A stretch of DNA of 64,000 bases from Ehretia macrophylla (GCA_037974665.1 CM075770.1:23547501-23611500), one strand, 5' to 3'. Positions 34,247-44,887 are shown, counted from the first letter of the stretch. Program-made: numbers and translations. The notes: a model not told the origin generated them from the sequence alone.

Positions 34247-36711
34247 ACAGCGCCATTGTATCCATCATTTTTTTACATGGTTAGTGGATAGAACGGGGGT
34301 CCTCGGATCAAAGGTTCAAAGTTGACAATTCTTGGAGTGAGATTTTCTTTTTGAAAATTCCTGTTTCATTCATTTATACCTAAAATATCCATGCTGGTGG
34401 GTTCTCACCCCTTTCAATGCATACCTTTTAGCTCTCTCCCCTAAGGTCAATCTATTTTTTAAGGAGTTTTTCCATTATGAAGTTACGCATACGAATCAAC
34501 TTCTCCCATCTTGGAGAGGTTCATGCTTGATCTCAATGCCCTTACGAGGTAGTGGGGTCCAATGGAGGAAGAGCCACGCGCACAAACTTGGATCCAGCTA
34601 AAAAATGGAATAGAATACTTTAAGATACTTCATAGATTCTTCCTCTATCAAGCCAACTCCATTCCTCTCCCTATCAGTCGAGCATCTTTAAACCTTGCCC
34701 CTTTCTAAAACCTTTATATATATAAGGGAAGCTCGAAGAGCTTTCTTCACTTAGTAAGGTTGGTTGAGCACATTAATATTCTATTAATATCATATCGATC
34801 AAGGCTTTCCTTTAGTTTGATTGTAGCTAGTGGTTTCATAATATTCCTTGCACTAAGCGATTGTGCTAAGTCTTCATTGGCTCTCTTCTCCTCTATAGCT
34901 TTTGCTTGAGATGAGCTTCCAGCTTTGGCGATTACACTTTCCATCCCTTACAACATAGGGCTTGCGGAAAGAGTAGTTGAAGAAGCCGAGACGAGAAAGA
35001 AAAACAAGTCCCGCTTCGCTTTAAAGGATAGGGGGAAGATTTAGCGGTTCGTAGGTGCTTTATTTGATCTAGTAAGGAGAGCTATTGTAAGATTCCCAAG
35101 CACTATCCTCAGTTACAGCCCCATGTCCATATAAAGTAGTCAATCTACCAGCAGTAGAGGCTGCAGATACATGTCCACCTGTTTATCTACTACCATAAAC
35201 AAGAGCAGTTGCAAGTATCGAGTGTTGTAAGAGCTTTCATTTTCGCGTTAAGGGCAGTCTGTTATAGCACTAGGTATCAGTTCCATTAGTCTAAGCTAAA
35301 ACTGAAGGGCTTTGGAATCTATTTCGTATTCTGTATGCTAGGAAGCTGATCAAAACTTTCATCATAACCTTTGCTTGAACTGAAGAGAGCGATGCGAATA
35401 GTTCAGGAGGTCGCAGATAAAACCCTTAGCCAGGTTTCATAAGTACTCTCGGTCAATCATATCATTCTCCAGACGGGGTGGGGTATGGGCACGTTTATTG
35501 GAGCAGTTGGGAAGAACACCAACCGATTTCTTTTTTCAATCCTTAGAAAAAGGAGCTTGGTCAGTCATGTTCTCTACGTACCCTCTTGTTATTCCTATGA
35601 TTCCCCGTGGCACCTATTCTCTGCAACCGTCAGTTCAGATCTATCTCGGGTACGGTCACTACACTTCAATCTCTGCCTCGGTTGGTGCACCTATGGTTCT
35701 TAAGGTTGTTGATGCCAACAAAGATAAGGAAAATGTTCATATTTCTCCTATAGTTACGAAGAATATTGCTTACTACATATTCGAGTGAAATGGCTTGTGG
35801 TAATGATGCGTGGTAAGGTCGCTGCTAACGAATCGTATATGCATGGAGAATGATATGGATTCGAGCTCCATTTCCCTCTCGGTACTTAGATCTTCCTCTC
35901 AAATTTCTCCAATTCCTTGTTTCCTTTGTTCCACCGACTACATTGATTGGATACCGCTGGGCCTGCCTATGAAGAAAGTATACCGATTATCTCATAAATC
36001 CATTGAATTCACCTTGGTTGTCCTACCCATTTGTTATATCTTATTCCCACCTTGTTCTATTGCTCTTTCTCGATGGTATTCCGGGGCCCTAGACCTCATT
36101 CTCTTTGATACGCTTATTCAATTGAGAGTGGCCCCTCCTTACCTTACTTTAATTGGGGAGAATTGGAGTAAATAGTGTGTACGGGAGCTTGACCATGAAC
36201 AAGATAACGAGAAGTAGGTTTGCCTAGGGTAAGCTCACTTTTCTGCCCTTTCCTCCCACAATTTAAAGATTTGCTCAAGCAACCTATCAACCTAATAATA
36301 AGAAAGGGGCTGCTAGTTGTAGTGCGCTTTCACCCCTATAGATTAAGGATTTTCTTCTGCGAGACTACATCCAAATCTGCCACTCGTAGGTTGGTTTTGA
36401 ATTCTTTTTATTGAGACTATGCTCTCAATTCCATTCTTCGTTTTCCTAGTCACAGTATTCTTGCTCAACCCAATATGAATTTTAGAGTGTCGTGCCAGGG
36501 CGATAGGTGCGCCGCAGTCACGCATTTGACCAAGAGCCTTTGCCTTTCTTCGCTATGTAAATAGAGGGCTGGAAAAAGTGCAAGACCCTCAACAAAAGAA
36601 TGGATTAAGGTGATAGAGTGTTATCAGGAGACGCTAGGCCTCGGAATTGAAAAAAGTGCTCTTTTTTTTTCGTCAACAGATTTTGCTCATCAAGTTCTTG
36701 TTTGATCTACC
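34247..36711. other. Mitochondrial-like spacer, no gene recognised
   Basis: This lies between the tRNA-Cys and rps1 remnants. Open frames at 35,498-35,788 (ISASVGAPMVLKVVDANKD) and 35,810-36,175 are open for 96 and 121 codons. They match no family I know and have no supporting context. The texture fits plant mitochondrial intergenic DNA. Confidence 0.4.
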
Positions 36712-37319
36712 TTAGAATACCACAATATTCGTCTTTTTTCGATTAATTCTCCCAATGGTGAATCGATCATTCGATATCCTTTGACTTTTGAGAAGACAAA
36801 ATGGAAGAAAAGTAATGAAACCTGCAATAGCTACTGAATAACCTCCTTTTACTTTCTCAATAATAAAGCCTTTGACCTTTGTATTCGTTCGCCAAATCTT
36901 GTTTAGTTCCATCCAAGCTCACTTTTGTCTGAATCTTCGTGGAAGAAGAAGAAATAGTTCACCAGCCACTACATATGTGGATCCTACAAAATAATTAAAC
37001 CTGGCAGTTGTTCGCTCTTTCATCAGTGATTCACCGGCCATTTGATCGGTGAAGAATCTCTCCAAAATCTTCTCTTTGATCAGTGATTCACCGACCACTA
37101 GATCCAGGGATCACACCTTATTCTCAAACCTGGTGGCTCAGTTGATTGGCACTCCTGTAGGCTTATATTGCATACAAATTCTAGGGGTCCCAAGCTTGTA
37201 TCCACCAAGAACATTTCTTCCCTTAAGCGTGAAAGTTCAAATTGTAAGGCGTTTCCACTACATAAGAAAAAACTGGAATTAGATCTTGGAAATGATCGAC
37301 TCAAATAGATGCTCATCAT
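36712..37319 (-). pseudogene. rps1: rps1, mitochondrial ribosomal protein S1, broken
   Basis: This would encode a small-subunit protein of the mitochondrial ribosome. The start (37,319) reads MSIYLSRSFPRSNSSFFLCS and LSRLREEMFLVDTSLG, matching the plant mitochondrial rps1 N-terminus. A frameshift follows near RIRCDPWI (37,098). The middle, in another frame, retains the repeated VGESLIKE and AGESLMKE units and LLLPRRFRQK, then TGA where CGA is expected. The C-terminus is open again at 36,912: MELNKIWRTNTKVKGFIIEK, GYSVAIAGFITFLPF and a terminal TNIVVF. The length is close to a full gene. It lies about 250 bp beyond the cob 3' end on the same strand. With a frameshift and a stop it is a pseudogene. 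Confidence 0.9.
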
Positions 37320-37573
37320 AAGCTTTTTTTTTTCCTCATATTTCTATTGATCAAAAGCATCCAGCAGCGTACGCCAGTTGAAAGAGTTAAGCTACTAAGC
37401 TAAGCTACTATTGGGGAACTCGGTAGAAGTGATTTGCCGCTTCCACCTTTCTAGGCTTCATAATAGCTCCCCCCTCAAAGTATACCACTGCTTCGGCCTA
37501 GAAAACTTATTAGCTTGTCAATTCTTGGTGTAATACTCACTCGTAAATGATTGGTGCCAGAATTTTTCACTGA

Positions 37574-38497
37574 TCAGGCATGATCAGTCTCATCCGTGTA
37601 GGAATTCCTCTTCCAAGTCGTCCCAGAATGGGCGTTATGGCATTGAACAAGAAGAAAACAAAAGGAGAAATTTGTCAAATAGTAACAAATGGTGCCTCCA
37701 CAGGTTGACATCCGATCCAACATAGTAGTAAGTGATCCGCCAAAAGCAACCAAAATATTCCTTGGTGAATCGGGCGAAAATGTGAACTACGTACATACAT
37801 ACTTTTAAAAAAAGGTAAAGCCAACAGACATATAAAAACTGGTGCTATTGCGGCTACACCTCCCGCTTTGTTAGGTATACTACAAAGAATGGCATAGATC
37901 AATAGGAAATACCATAAAGGGGAGTAAATGATGAAGACTAAAAAAATGATTTAAGGTGGCATTATCCACGGAGAAACCAGCCCAAAGCCAGGCTACTATG
38001 GTATCTCCTACTATAGGTATGGCGCTAGCTAAGCTTGTAATTACTGTAGCTCCCCAAAAGCTCATCTAACCCCAAGGTAGTACATATCGTATAAAAGCTA
38101 TCACAATCATTAATAGGAAGATTACAACTCCGAGACACCGAACAAATTCCCTAGGACAGCTATAACACGCATGATACAGACCACGAAAAATATGAAGGTG
38201 AACCACAATGAGAAATATACTTGCCCCATTAGCATCCATATAATGGAGAAACCAACCCCTTTCAACATCTCTCATAATGTGTTCTACTCTGTTGAAAGCT
38301 AGATCCATATGAGGTGTGTAATGCATAGCTAAAAAAATACCAGTCACTATCTGAATGACTAAACAAATACCAGCTAACGAACCGAACCCCCACCAATAAC
38401 TGAGATTGTTCAGGGTTGGATAATCTATCAAATGCTGATTAAGTGTGGAGGATATAGGTTGTTTAAGAAGAGATAATTGTTGGTTCCTTTTATTCAT
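37574..38497 (-). pseudogene. cob: cob, apocytochrome b, internally deleted and with stops
   Basis: This would encode cytochrome b of respiratory complex III in the inner mitochondrial membrane. The start (38,497) reads MNKRNQQLSLLKQPISSTLN. NLSYWWGFGSLAGICLVIQI, the heme-ligand region FLAMHYTPHMDLAF and FLIVVHLHIFRGLYHACY follow. A TAG replaces the Gln codon after YVLPWG (38,066). Reading then continues [17 protein letters not shown] and [20 protein letters not shown]. At about 37,910 roughly 250 bp (about 83 codons) are missing: LLPF joins directly to [10 protein letters not shown]. The tail (AGGVAAIAPVFICLLALPFF) has a TGA after APFVTI and a small deletion, and ends YTDETDHA at 37,574. The total is 924 bp against about 1.18 kb for intact cob. 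Several codons retain the unedited C typical of mitochondrial DNA, for example CAT at H positions read as Y after editing. The transfer was therefore DNA, not cDNA. Confidence 0.95.
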
Positions 38498-39825
38498 TTT
38501 TTTTTTTTCTTTTTCTATCATGACAACTCTTGTTCACCCACCTTTTAGCGTTCTGGGGCCCTACTATATATATTAAAAAATAGAGTACCCTTTCTTCTAC
38601 CTCTAAAGGATGGAGGGGTATATAGCGAAAGAAACGTCGAATGGGTTGGGTCTCCTGGGTTACTGAAGAGTCGTCCGACTACTCGATGACCGAATCAAAG
38701 AGGTTTTGACCACTTTCTATCCTCTCCAGCACTCTTGGACTAATCATCTTTCTGCAACAAAGCAAGTTAGGAATGAATCTAATAGAAATTTAGGTCTCTG
38801 TCCAATTGGAAGATTATTCTTTCATCCTCGGTGAAAGAGGGCAAGGGTGTGTGGGAGAAAGAATTCTAAAAGGAGAGAAGATTTCATCCACCAAGTGGGA
38901 CAGAGTGCGACCCCTAAGCAATTAGGGGTGCTTGCCCATCTCTTGGGGGTCCATATCATCTGAAAACTTTTCCTCTTCCATTAGCATAGCTAAATTTGAG
39001 TAGGATGACTCAGCCTCGGGAAAAGTAAGCCCACTTGCCTTGATTGAATTTGGCTTTGCTTCGCCTTGAATCAATCAAAATATTGATTTCATTCATCCCA
39101 CATTTCATTTGGGCGAGAAGGAGGCTATTAGTCACCTGAGCTACGGATTTGTCGATTGGTTGATTCTCGAAATCACCTCTTGAAAAAAAAAAGGCCAGAG
39201 GGTCCAGACCCACAAATGAATAGGAAGCGAGGCGAGAATCTTTCATTAAATGGAGGAAAAGAGGGGTGGGGCTTTGTTCTGGGGGGGCCGCCTTGCGCAG
39301 CTTTAGAAAGGAGAGAATCTCATAAAGTCACTCTCTCCAACCTTTTCTATCTATCTTTAGAAGTAGGGCAAGGGAAAGTCAATATGATATTTGTCTTGGT
39401 TTTTCCAACGAAACTAAGGACTCTTTTTCTTTCTCATTCGGAAGGTTTAGTCCCACACTCTGACTTCAATGATGGGAACAACCTCCACACTTCGGCGCTC
39501 CAATGAACAAGAGTACTCCGCCTTACTATATTTAGAATAGTGGTCGATCCCTTGGAAGTTATATTCTTAACGTTATGTTCACGCGGTGATATTCTATCCT
39601 TCCCAGAGTACTACCCTGTACGTAGTCTATGTCTGGGGAGCATACTTGACAGGAGGCGGTAGTGAGGTCCCTTACTTCGATTCCCGCCCCGTTAGTATCT
39701 CCGATGCGAGATAATGGATTATTCCGTTACATCTTTTTGGTTTGGAGCCGACCGATAATGGACCTACATACCTTGCTTGTAGACCAGTTGTGGAGCTAAG
39801 CCTTGTTCTATTGGTTTGGCGATTG
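38498..39825. other. rps14-cob intergenic spacer
   Basis: This 1.3-kb spacer sits between rps14 and cob, as in plant mitochondrial genomes. Nothing coding is recognised; the short frames at 39,010-39,246 and 39,156-39,506 are unsupported. Confidence 0.55.
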
Positions 39826-40127
39826 CTACCAAGACGATTTCTTTATGCCCATCAAAGGACCTCAAGATGCTAATCCACGAAAACGATACGAGAAATTCGA
39901 AAGAACTCATATATGGAACGAGGGCGACCCGTGAAAATACATTGGTTTCTTACTCGTGCAAATGAACTATTTCTTAGCAACATGGACAACATATAACGAT
40001 GTATGTCCCACATATCAGACATAAGATCGGGATCTTTACAAAAGGCTTTATAAAGCTTTCGTCTCAATTCATATTTAGCCGCGAGCAGTTTACGTTTGTG
40101 ATCTCGTATATTTCGCTTCTCCGACAT
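39826..40127 (-). pseudogene. rps14: rps14, mitochondrial ribosomal protein S14, frameshifted
   Basis: This would encode a zinc-ribbon-less S14 protein of the mitochondrial small ribosomal subunit. The start codon (40,125-40,127) follows the rpl5 stop by one base, the usual overlap-like spacing of this pair. The reading MSEKRNIRDHKRKLLAAKYE, LRRKLYKAFCKDPDL, NSSFARVRN and IFTGRPRSIYEFFRISR is typical. A one-base deletion near codon 83 ends the frame at 39,870. The expected tail (GLAS, GPLMGIKKSSW) is still legible in the next frame to TAG at 39,826-39,828, but with TGA where CGA is expected. The length is 302 bp against 303 for the usual 100-residue gene, so it is a pseudogene with a very recent-looking outline. 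Confidence 0.94.
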
Positions 40128-40128
40128 C

Positions 40129-40389
40129 TTACTGAGTTTCCCCCTCATCCTTTTGTAAAAAGCCGCTCCACGGTGGTAAAGTCTCGTCTTGTGTATTGGC
40201 CAAAGTGACAATAGTCACATTGAACCCTCGAATATGTTTGAAGATCTCGAAATAATCTTCCAGTTCAGAGGAGAATTCGCAAAACTCCATTTCCATTGAG
40301 AATTGAATGGAGTTTTCCCGTATTTTGACCGGAGAATCTAATAGAGACATTACTGTGGAGATTCTGACCAAAAAATTAGACATTCCATG
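40129..40389 (-). pseudogene. rpl5: rpl5, mitochondrial ribosomal protein L5, 3' part
   Basis: This is the C-terminal half of the mitochondrial large-subunit protein that binds 5S rRNA. Reading from the duplicated CATGG at 40,389: [55 protein letters not shown] and [11 protein letters not shown], ending TAA at 40,129-40,131. The 86 codons are open. It is separated from its 5' half (44,076-44,374) by TRIM-1. It sits one base upstream of rps14. Confidence 0.95.
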
Positions 40390-40645
40390 TGTGGTAACCC
40401 CATCCCACATCGGAAGGAGAAACGTTGGGACTACTGGATATAAGGGATGTCCTTGACTATCCGTGCACGCGCGTTTTCCTGGCAGTGGTTGGGAAGTGAC
40501 AAATTCGTGAGGGGTATAGGCCTCAGAGCAGACAATACGTGCATAGTGCATTGCTAGGCCTACTCGCCATGGCCTCAGTGCTCGCTTGGGCCTTTGTCCC
40601 AGGGGGTATTCGTGTAGGCGTGGGAGTTGGGTTCAGGGCGTTACA
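40390..40645 (+). repeat. TRIM-1 LTR 1
   Basis: This is a 256-bp LTR with TG/CA ends. It matches 40,720-40,869 plus 43,978-44,075 throughout, with scattered substitutions. Confidence 0.9.
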
Positions 40646-40648
40646 AAG

Positions 40649-40660
40649 TGGTATCAGAGC
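40649..40660 (+). other. Primer binding site of TRIM-1
   Basis: TGGTATCAGAGC (initiator tRNA-Met type) lies three bases after LTR 1. Confidence 0.9.
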
Positions 40661-40719
40661 GGGGCTTCCTTTGTGCCAGTGGCCCGCGAGGGTGCTGGGC
40701 CTCCTTACGGGGGGGCAGA

Positions 40720-40869
40720 TGTTGTAACCCCATCCCACAGCGGAAGGAGAAACGTTGGGACTACTGGATATAAAGGAAGTCCTTGACTATCTGTGCACAT
40801 GCATTTTCCTGGCAGTGGTTGGGAGGCGACAAATCCATGAGGGGTATGGGCCTTAGAGCGGACAATACG
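40720..40869 (+). repeat. TRIM-1 LTR 2, left part
   Basis: This begins TGTTGTAACCCC after a G-rich tract and is cut at ATACG by sLTR-5. The remainder is at 43,978-44,075. Confidence 0.88.
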
Positions 40870-43800
40870 TGTCACGCCCCAACTCGACCCCTCCTACAAT
40901 CAGTCAGGACGCAACGGAATTTCGGCAATATAACGACAGTAATTAGGACACCGATGCTCTAAACCAACCTCTTCGCAACTCATACAGCCAACTCCACTAA
41001 CAATTCAACAATTAAACAACATAACCATAATATACATTAAACATTCTTTTACCATTGCATCCATAAGTTATAAGCCTCCGTTCCAACATCATACATTTAC
41101 TATATAAAATACATTTTTCCAAAATAGATTATAACCAATCTAGTAGCCTAATCATTTTCCAAAACAAGACTACTAAACTAACAACAATTAATCCATTACC
41201 TTTATAACATCTTATACATCATAAGCTTCTAAGTGCATACAAACCAACTAGTTTTAATATACAAGATAACAAAAAAGTACAACATCAGATATCAAGGACA
41301 AGACTCTAGCACATAGGACTCGTCCACATACGGCACATTATCATCTTTTGGAGGCACGTACCCGTAATCTGGATCGGTAACACCTGTATGCATGCAATAA
41401 TTGAGAGTGAGCTTATATAAAACAAGCCCAGTGAGGATTCGATAGATCTCTAACAATATTTACTGTACTCCTTGAAAATCATCATTTGAGCAGTAAACAC
41501 ATAATAAACATCATCAACATTACAAGTGAAACAATAGCAATAACAGTAAACACATAATAATGATACGATACATTTGTTGATGAAGCTCCACACACCATTT
41601 TCAATGCTCCTCAACTCCTCCAAACCCAGTGACCTAACACTGAGGTACCTTGACGTAGACCCACACCCCATGGCCTTTCCGCCCATGCGAGATAGGGATT
41701 AGCCATGATAACCGTGCCCGTAGACCAGGATGCTTCCCGAGGTGACACAACATTATCAAAGCTTACAACAATGACAATTGACTGTATATAAATAAATGGA
41801 GAGATCAGCAGTGAAAGTGCCTGATTCCCGTACTTAATAATCATCATACCATTAATATAAATAAACTGAGAGATCTGCAACGAAAGTACCCGATTCCCGT
41901 ACTTAATAATCATCATACCATTAATATAAATAAACCGAGAGATCAGCAACGAAAGTGCCTGATTCCCGTAATCAATAATCATCATACCATTAATATAAAT
42001 AAACCGAGAGATCAGCAACGAAAGTGCCCGATTCCCATACTTAATAATCATCATACCATTAATATAAATAAACCGAGAGATCAGCAACGAAAGTGTCTGA
42101 TTCCCATACTTAATAATCATCATACCATTAATATAAATAAACTGAGAGATCAACAACGAAAGTGCTCGATTGCCGTACTTAATAATTATCATACCATTAA
42201 TATAAATAAACTGAAAGATCAGCAATGAAAGTGCCCGATTCCTGTACTCAATAATCATCATACCATTAATATAAATAAACCGAGAGATCAACAACGAAAG
42301 TGCCTGATTCCCGTACTTAGTAATCATCATACCATTAATATAAATAAACCAAGCGATTAGCAACGAAAATACCTGATTCCCGTACTCAATAATCATCATT
42401 TAATTAACAAGGTAACTTCTTGGATTAACCCCGAGCGTGCTACTAAGAAACTAATATCTGCTTTGACTACACCCCGGATTAACCCCGATCGTGCTCCTCA
42501 CGGTTTTGTATCAACAACCAATAATCATTAATCAATTAAACCATATTTCAACCATCAATTAAACAACATTTAACAATCAACAATTATACATTCATGAAAC
42601 AATTAAGTTAGTTGACAAAGTTGGCCATCCAACTGAACATGCATTTGACCCAACATTGAACCCCGATCTCTATCAACATCAATCCAAGATCAACCACCCA
42701 AACAGTTAAAGACAACATTTCAATATTTCAAAGAAAGATAACTCCAACTTCTAAAAGTCATAACTTACATTCTACTAATCTGATAACCTCCAAACCAATT
42801 TCTATCACTCACCCACACATGCATATACATTCACACCATCGGAAACCAATCAGAAGCCATCCAAAACAAGCCTAATAACCATAAAACCCTAATGCACCAT
42901 GGCTGAAATTTCTGGACTTTCACACTGACATCACAATCAAAATTTCAGCATTACAACATTACTACCACTTATTTGACAAACTTTTAGAAACTAACAACAA
43001 GCAATTCCAACAACCATAACAACATTTATTCAATAAATAGCCAAATTCTCAATTTTAATACCCAAAAAATTGAAATTCATGCAACAACGATTCAAAACAT
43101 ATATAAACACATATAATCAATCCTTAGCATCTACAAAGCAATAATATAACATCAATTTAATATTTCAACGGCTAAAAATTTGATTATATGAATTAACATG
43201 AAAATGACATTTTGAGATCTAGAATTTTTCTCTCACCTTTGATGTTATTTGATGCTAGAAATGTGTGCAATAGGTGCCCAACAAGTGAAATCAAGCTTTG
43301 GTTGAAGAGATTTAGCTTTGAAATGTAATTTTTATGCAAAAATTACTTTGAAAACTTGAAGAAAAACTCTCCCTTTTTCTCCCATGGAACTCACGACTAT
43401 GTTAGTGTTTTTGAGTGTGTTTTTGTGTTATTTCATTGTGTGTTGATATAATATAAGCAAAAGTCAAACAAATAAAAATGGTCAAAGTTGATTTTAGTTG
43501 ATTTTCAAGTCTTTTAATTATATTTCTTGACTATTTTGCTCACAAACTTGCAATTGACACTTAGACTATTTTAAGTAGTATATTTTTAGTTGACAAGGAG
43601 TTTTATATGCAAACATTTACACCTGACTCGGTTAAAAATTCGATTTTCGCAAAAGAAGGTGTAAAAACCTTTAAAATTCTTAATTCGATTTGAAATCTGT
43701 TTTAATCAAACACGGGTCTATTAATATCCAAGAATTAGGTTTTACAACGTTTAAAACACCCCTATAAAAATTTTAGCGAACAGGTGTTCAAAACACTATT

Positions 43801-43972
43801 CACAAAAATGGTCGATAAAATTTCTGATGTCGTTTTTTATGAAAATTTCATGAATGCACACCTAGCATGTAATAGGAATATAAATCATAGAATTAGCACA
43901 TTCTAACTCATATAACACATAAACAGGTCAAAACACGCAACTCTATGCAAATGTGAAATATGGGATTTCACA
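40870..43972 (-). mobile_element. sLTR-5: 3.1-kb solo LTR nested in TRIM-1
   Basis: The minus strand runs from TGTGAAATCCCATATTTC at 43,972 to GTTGGGGCGTGACA at 40,870. A perfect TSD ATACG flanks it (40,865-40,869 and 43,973-43,977). It is homologous to sLTR-3 in the opposite orientation but is longer because of a tandem array (41,779-42,399). No internal domain is present. It is younger than TRIM-1. Confidence 0.9.
41779..42399 (-). repeat. 69-bp tandem repeat array in sLTR-5
   Basis: About nine head-to-tail copies of a 69-bp unit containing ATTAATATAAATAAAC, GAGAGATCAGCAACGAAAGT and CTTAATAATCATCAT; successive starts are 69 bp apart (41,848 and 41,917). Because 69 is divisible by three, the array stays open on the minus strand as a false 262-codon frame repeating an LLIS-RFIYINGMMII-like unit. 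Confidence 0.92.
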
Positions 43973-43977
43973 ATACG

Positions 43978-44075
43978 TGCATAGTGCGTTACTGGGCCTA
44001 CTCGCCATGGCCTCGGTGCTCGCTTGGGCCATTGTCCCAGGGGTAATCGTATAGGCATGGGAGTTGGGTGTTACA
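43978..44075 (+). repeat. TRIM-1 LTR 2, right part
   Basis: This continues LTR 2 after sLTR-5, through CCTACTCGCCATGGCCTCGG, and ends GGGTGTTACA directly before the CCATG target duplication. Confidence 0.88.
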
Positions 44076-44374
44076 CCATGCCCTCGGAGAATGCTTTGTC
44101 GTGCTAGGTCACTAACATATCCTTTTTTGTCTTTATTTGACCCCAAGAATGGATTGGATCGAAACGACTTTCCTGTCGAAGCTTTTTGTGTCTGTATTAA
44201 TTTATGACCGCACGGAATCACCATAGCCAATTTTCCATTTTTTATAGCAGGTGTTGCCTTTGGTACTACTCTTATTTTACATGTTCCAGGAACTTCCATA
44301 ACGTTGGCGTGATTTGGTTTGAGCAACGGATCCTGATGTGATACATCTTCATAATGAAAATAGAGTGAAAACAT
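44076..44374 (-). pseudogene. rpl5: rpl5, mitochondrial ribosomal protein L5, 5' part
   Basis: The start at 44,374 reads [20 protein letters not shown] and [10 protein letters not shown], matching plant mitochondrial L5. [27 protein letters not shown] and [15 protein letters not shown] follow. There is a small in-frame change around [12 protein letters not shown] compared with the family. The frame is open up to the CATGG duplication at 44,076-44,080, where TRIM-1 begins. The 3' half continues at 40,389. It lies about 50 bp after the atp9-like frame on the same strand. Confidence 0.95.
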
Positions 44375-44423
44375 GAGTTGGCTTTTCCAGTATCTATAGA
44401 ATAAGCACTGTGAACTATCTGCT

Positions 44424-44687
44424 TCAAAAAGATAGTTGGTTGAATAAAAAACCTTCTTTTTTCGATTGGAATACAGATGAGATCAGAAAGGCCATCATTG
44501 GGGCAAACAATGCAATAGCTTCGGTTAGAGCAAAGCCCAAAACGGCATAACCAAATAATTGTTTAGCCAATGATGGATTTCGTACCACGGAATGAATCGA
44601 GGAGCTAAGGACGTTTCCAATACTGATAGCAGCTCCTGCTGAACCAATTGTAGCAGCTCCGGCCCCTATTGATTTTTCCCCTTCTAC
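44424..44687 (-). pseudogene. atp9: atp9 (ATP synthase subunit c) lacking a start codon
   Basis: This would encode the proton-carrying c-ring subunit of the mitochondrial F0 ATP synthase. The minus-strand frame is open for 87 codons: [60 protein letters not shown] and AFLISSVF, with the essential Glu in ALTEA retained. The Ser codons at positions normally edited to Leu remain unedited, so the source was mitochondrial DNA. A TAG precedes VEGEKSIG and no in-frame ATG is present; the sequence upstream is atp6, joined at about 44,688. At the 3' end CAA replaces the usual termination region, extending the frame by 13 codons ([13 protein letters not shown]). Either a pseudogene or part of a chimeric atp6-atp9 arrangement. 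Confidence 0.9.
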
Positions 44688-44887
44688 CTAAACTTCCTCT
44701 TCCATTTCTAGTAGCAAAATGAAGCAAAAGTAGGACCAAACCGAGTGTTAGTAGCATAAACAAAGATGGATTTGTGAATGAGAAAGGCAAGTCCATAGGG
44801 CAAAGGGAAAACTGCACAAGTGGGCTATTGAGCGTTACCACATATTGATTACCCAGGGCCTCGAGCCCCTCTTTAAAATAGGGGCTG
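44688..44887 (-). pseudogene. atp6: atp6 fragment (start of mature protein), joined to atp9
   Basis: Minus-strand reading PYFKEGLEALGNQYVVTLNS, PLVQF, then FSFTNPSLFMLLTLGLVLLL and HFATRNGRGSL. The NSPLxQF and FSFTNPSLFMLLTL segments identify the start of mature subunit a (proton channel). A few residues are missing between PLVQF and FSFTN. Homology ends at about 44,690, where the sequence runs out of frame into atp9. The upstream presequence is displaced to 52,665 and beyond by LARD-3; the TSD GGCTG lies at 44,883-44,887 and 52,660-52,664. Confidence 0.85.

Larger units (their letters stand above)
40390..44075 (+). mobile_element. TRIM-1: miniature LTR retrotransposon inserted in rpl5
   Basis: This is a non-autonomous element with two short LTRs and almost no interior. 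LTR 1 (40,390-40,645, 256 bp) runs TGTGGTAACCCC to GGGCGTTACA. The interior (40,646-40,719, 74 bp) holds the primer site TGGTATCAGAGC (40,649-40,660) and a G-rich polypurine run before LTR 2. LTR 2 begins TGTTGTAACCCC at 40,720. It is split at 40,869 by sLTR-5 and resumes 43,978-44,075 to GGGTGTTACA. Removing sLTR-5 leaves about 580 bp. A perfect 5-bp TSD (CCATG on plus, 40,385-40,389 and 44,076-44,080) lies inside rpl5 codons. This fits the terminal-repeat retrotransposon in miniature (TRIM) class. Confidence 0.9.

Noticed and set aside
35498..36175. Two adjacent open frames of 96 and 121 codons
   Set aside because: No family resemblance, overlapping alternative frames, and located in mitochondrial-like spacer. 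Too weak to call genes.
41611..42399. 262-codon open frame resembling a repeat protein
   Set aside because: It is produced by the 69-bp tandem DNA repeat, whose period is a multiple of three, inside a solo LTR.
41779..42399. CRISPR-like regular repeats
   Set aside because: Units are contiguous without unique spacers, in plant DNA inside an LTR.
44424..44687. atp9 as an intact gene
   Set aside because: No in-frame start codon, a stop directly upstream, and a changed 3' end. The conserved core alone is not enough.
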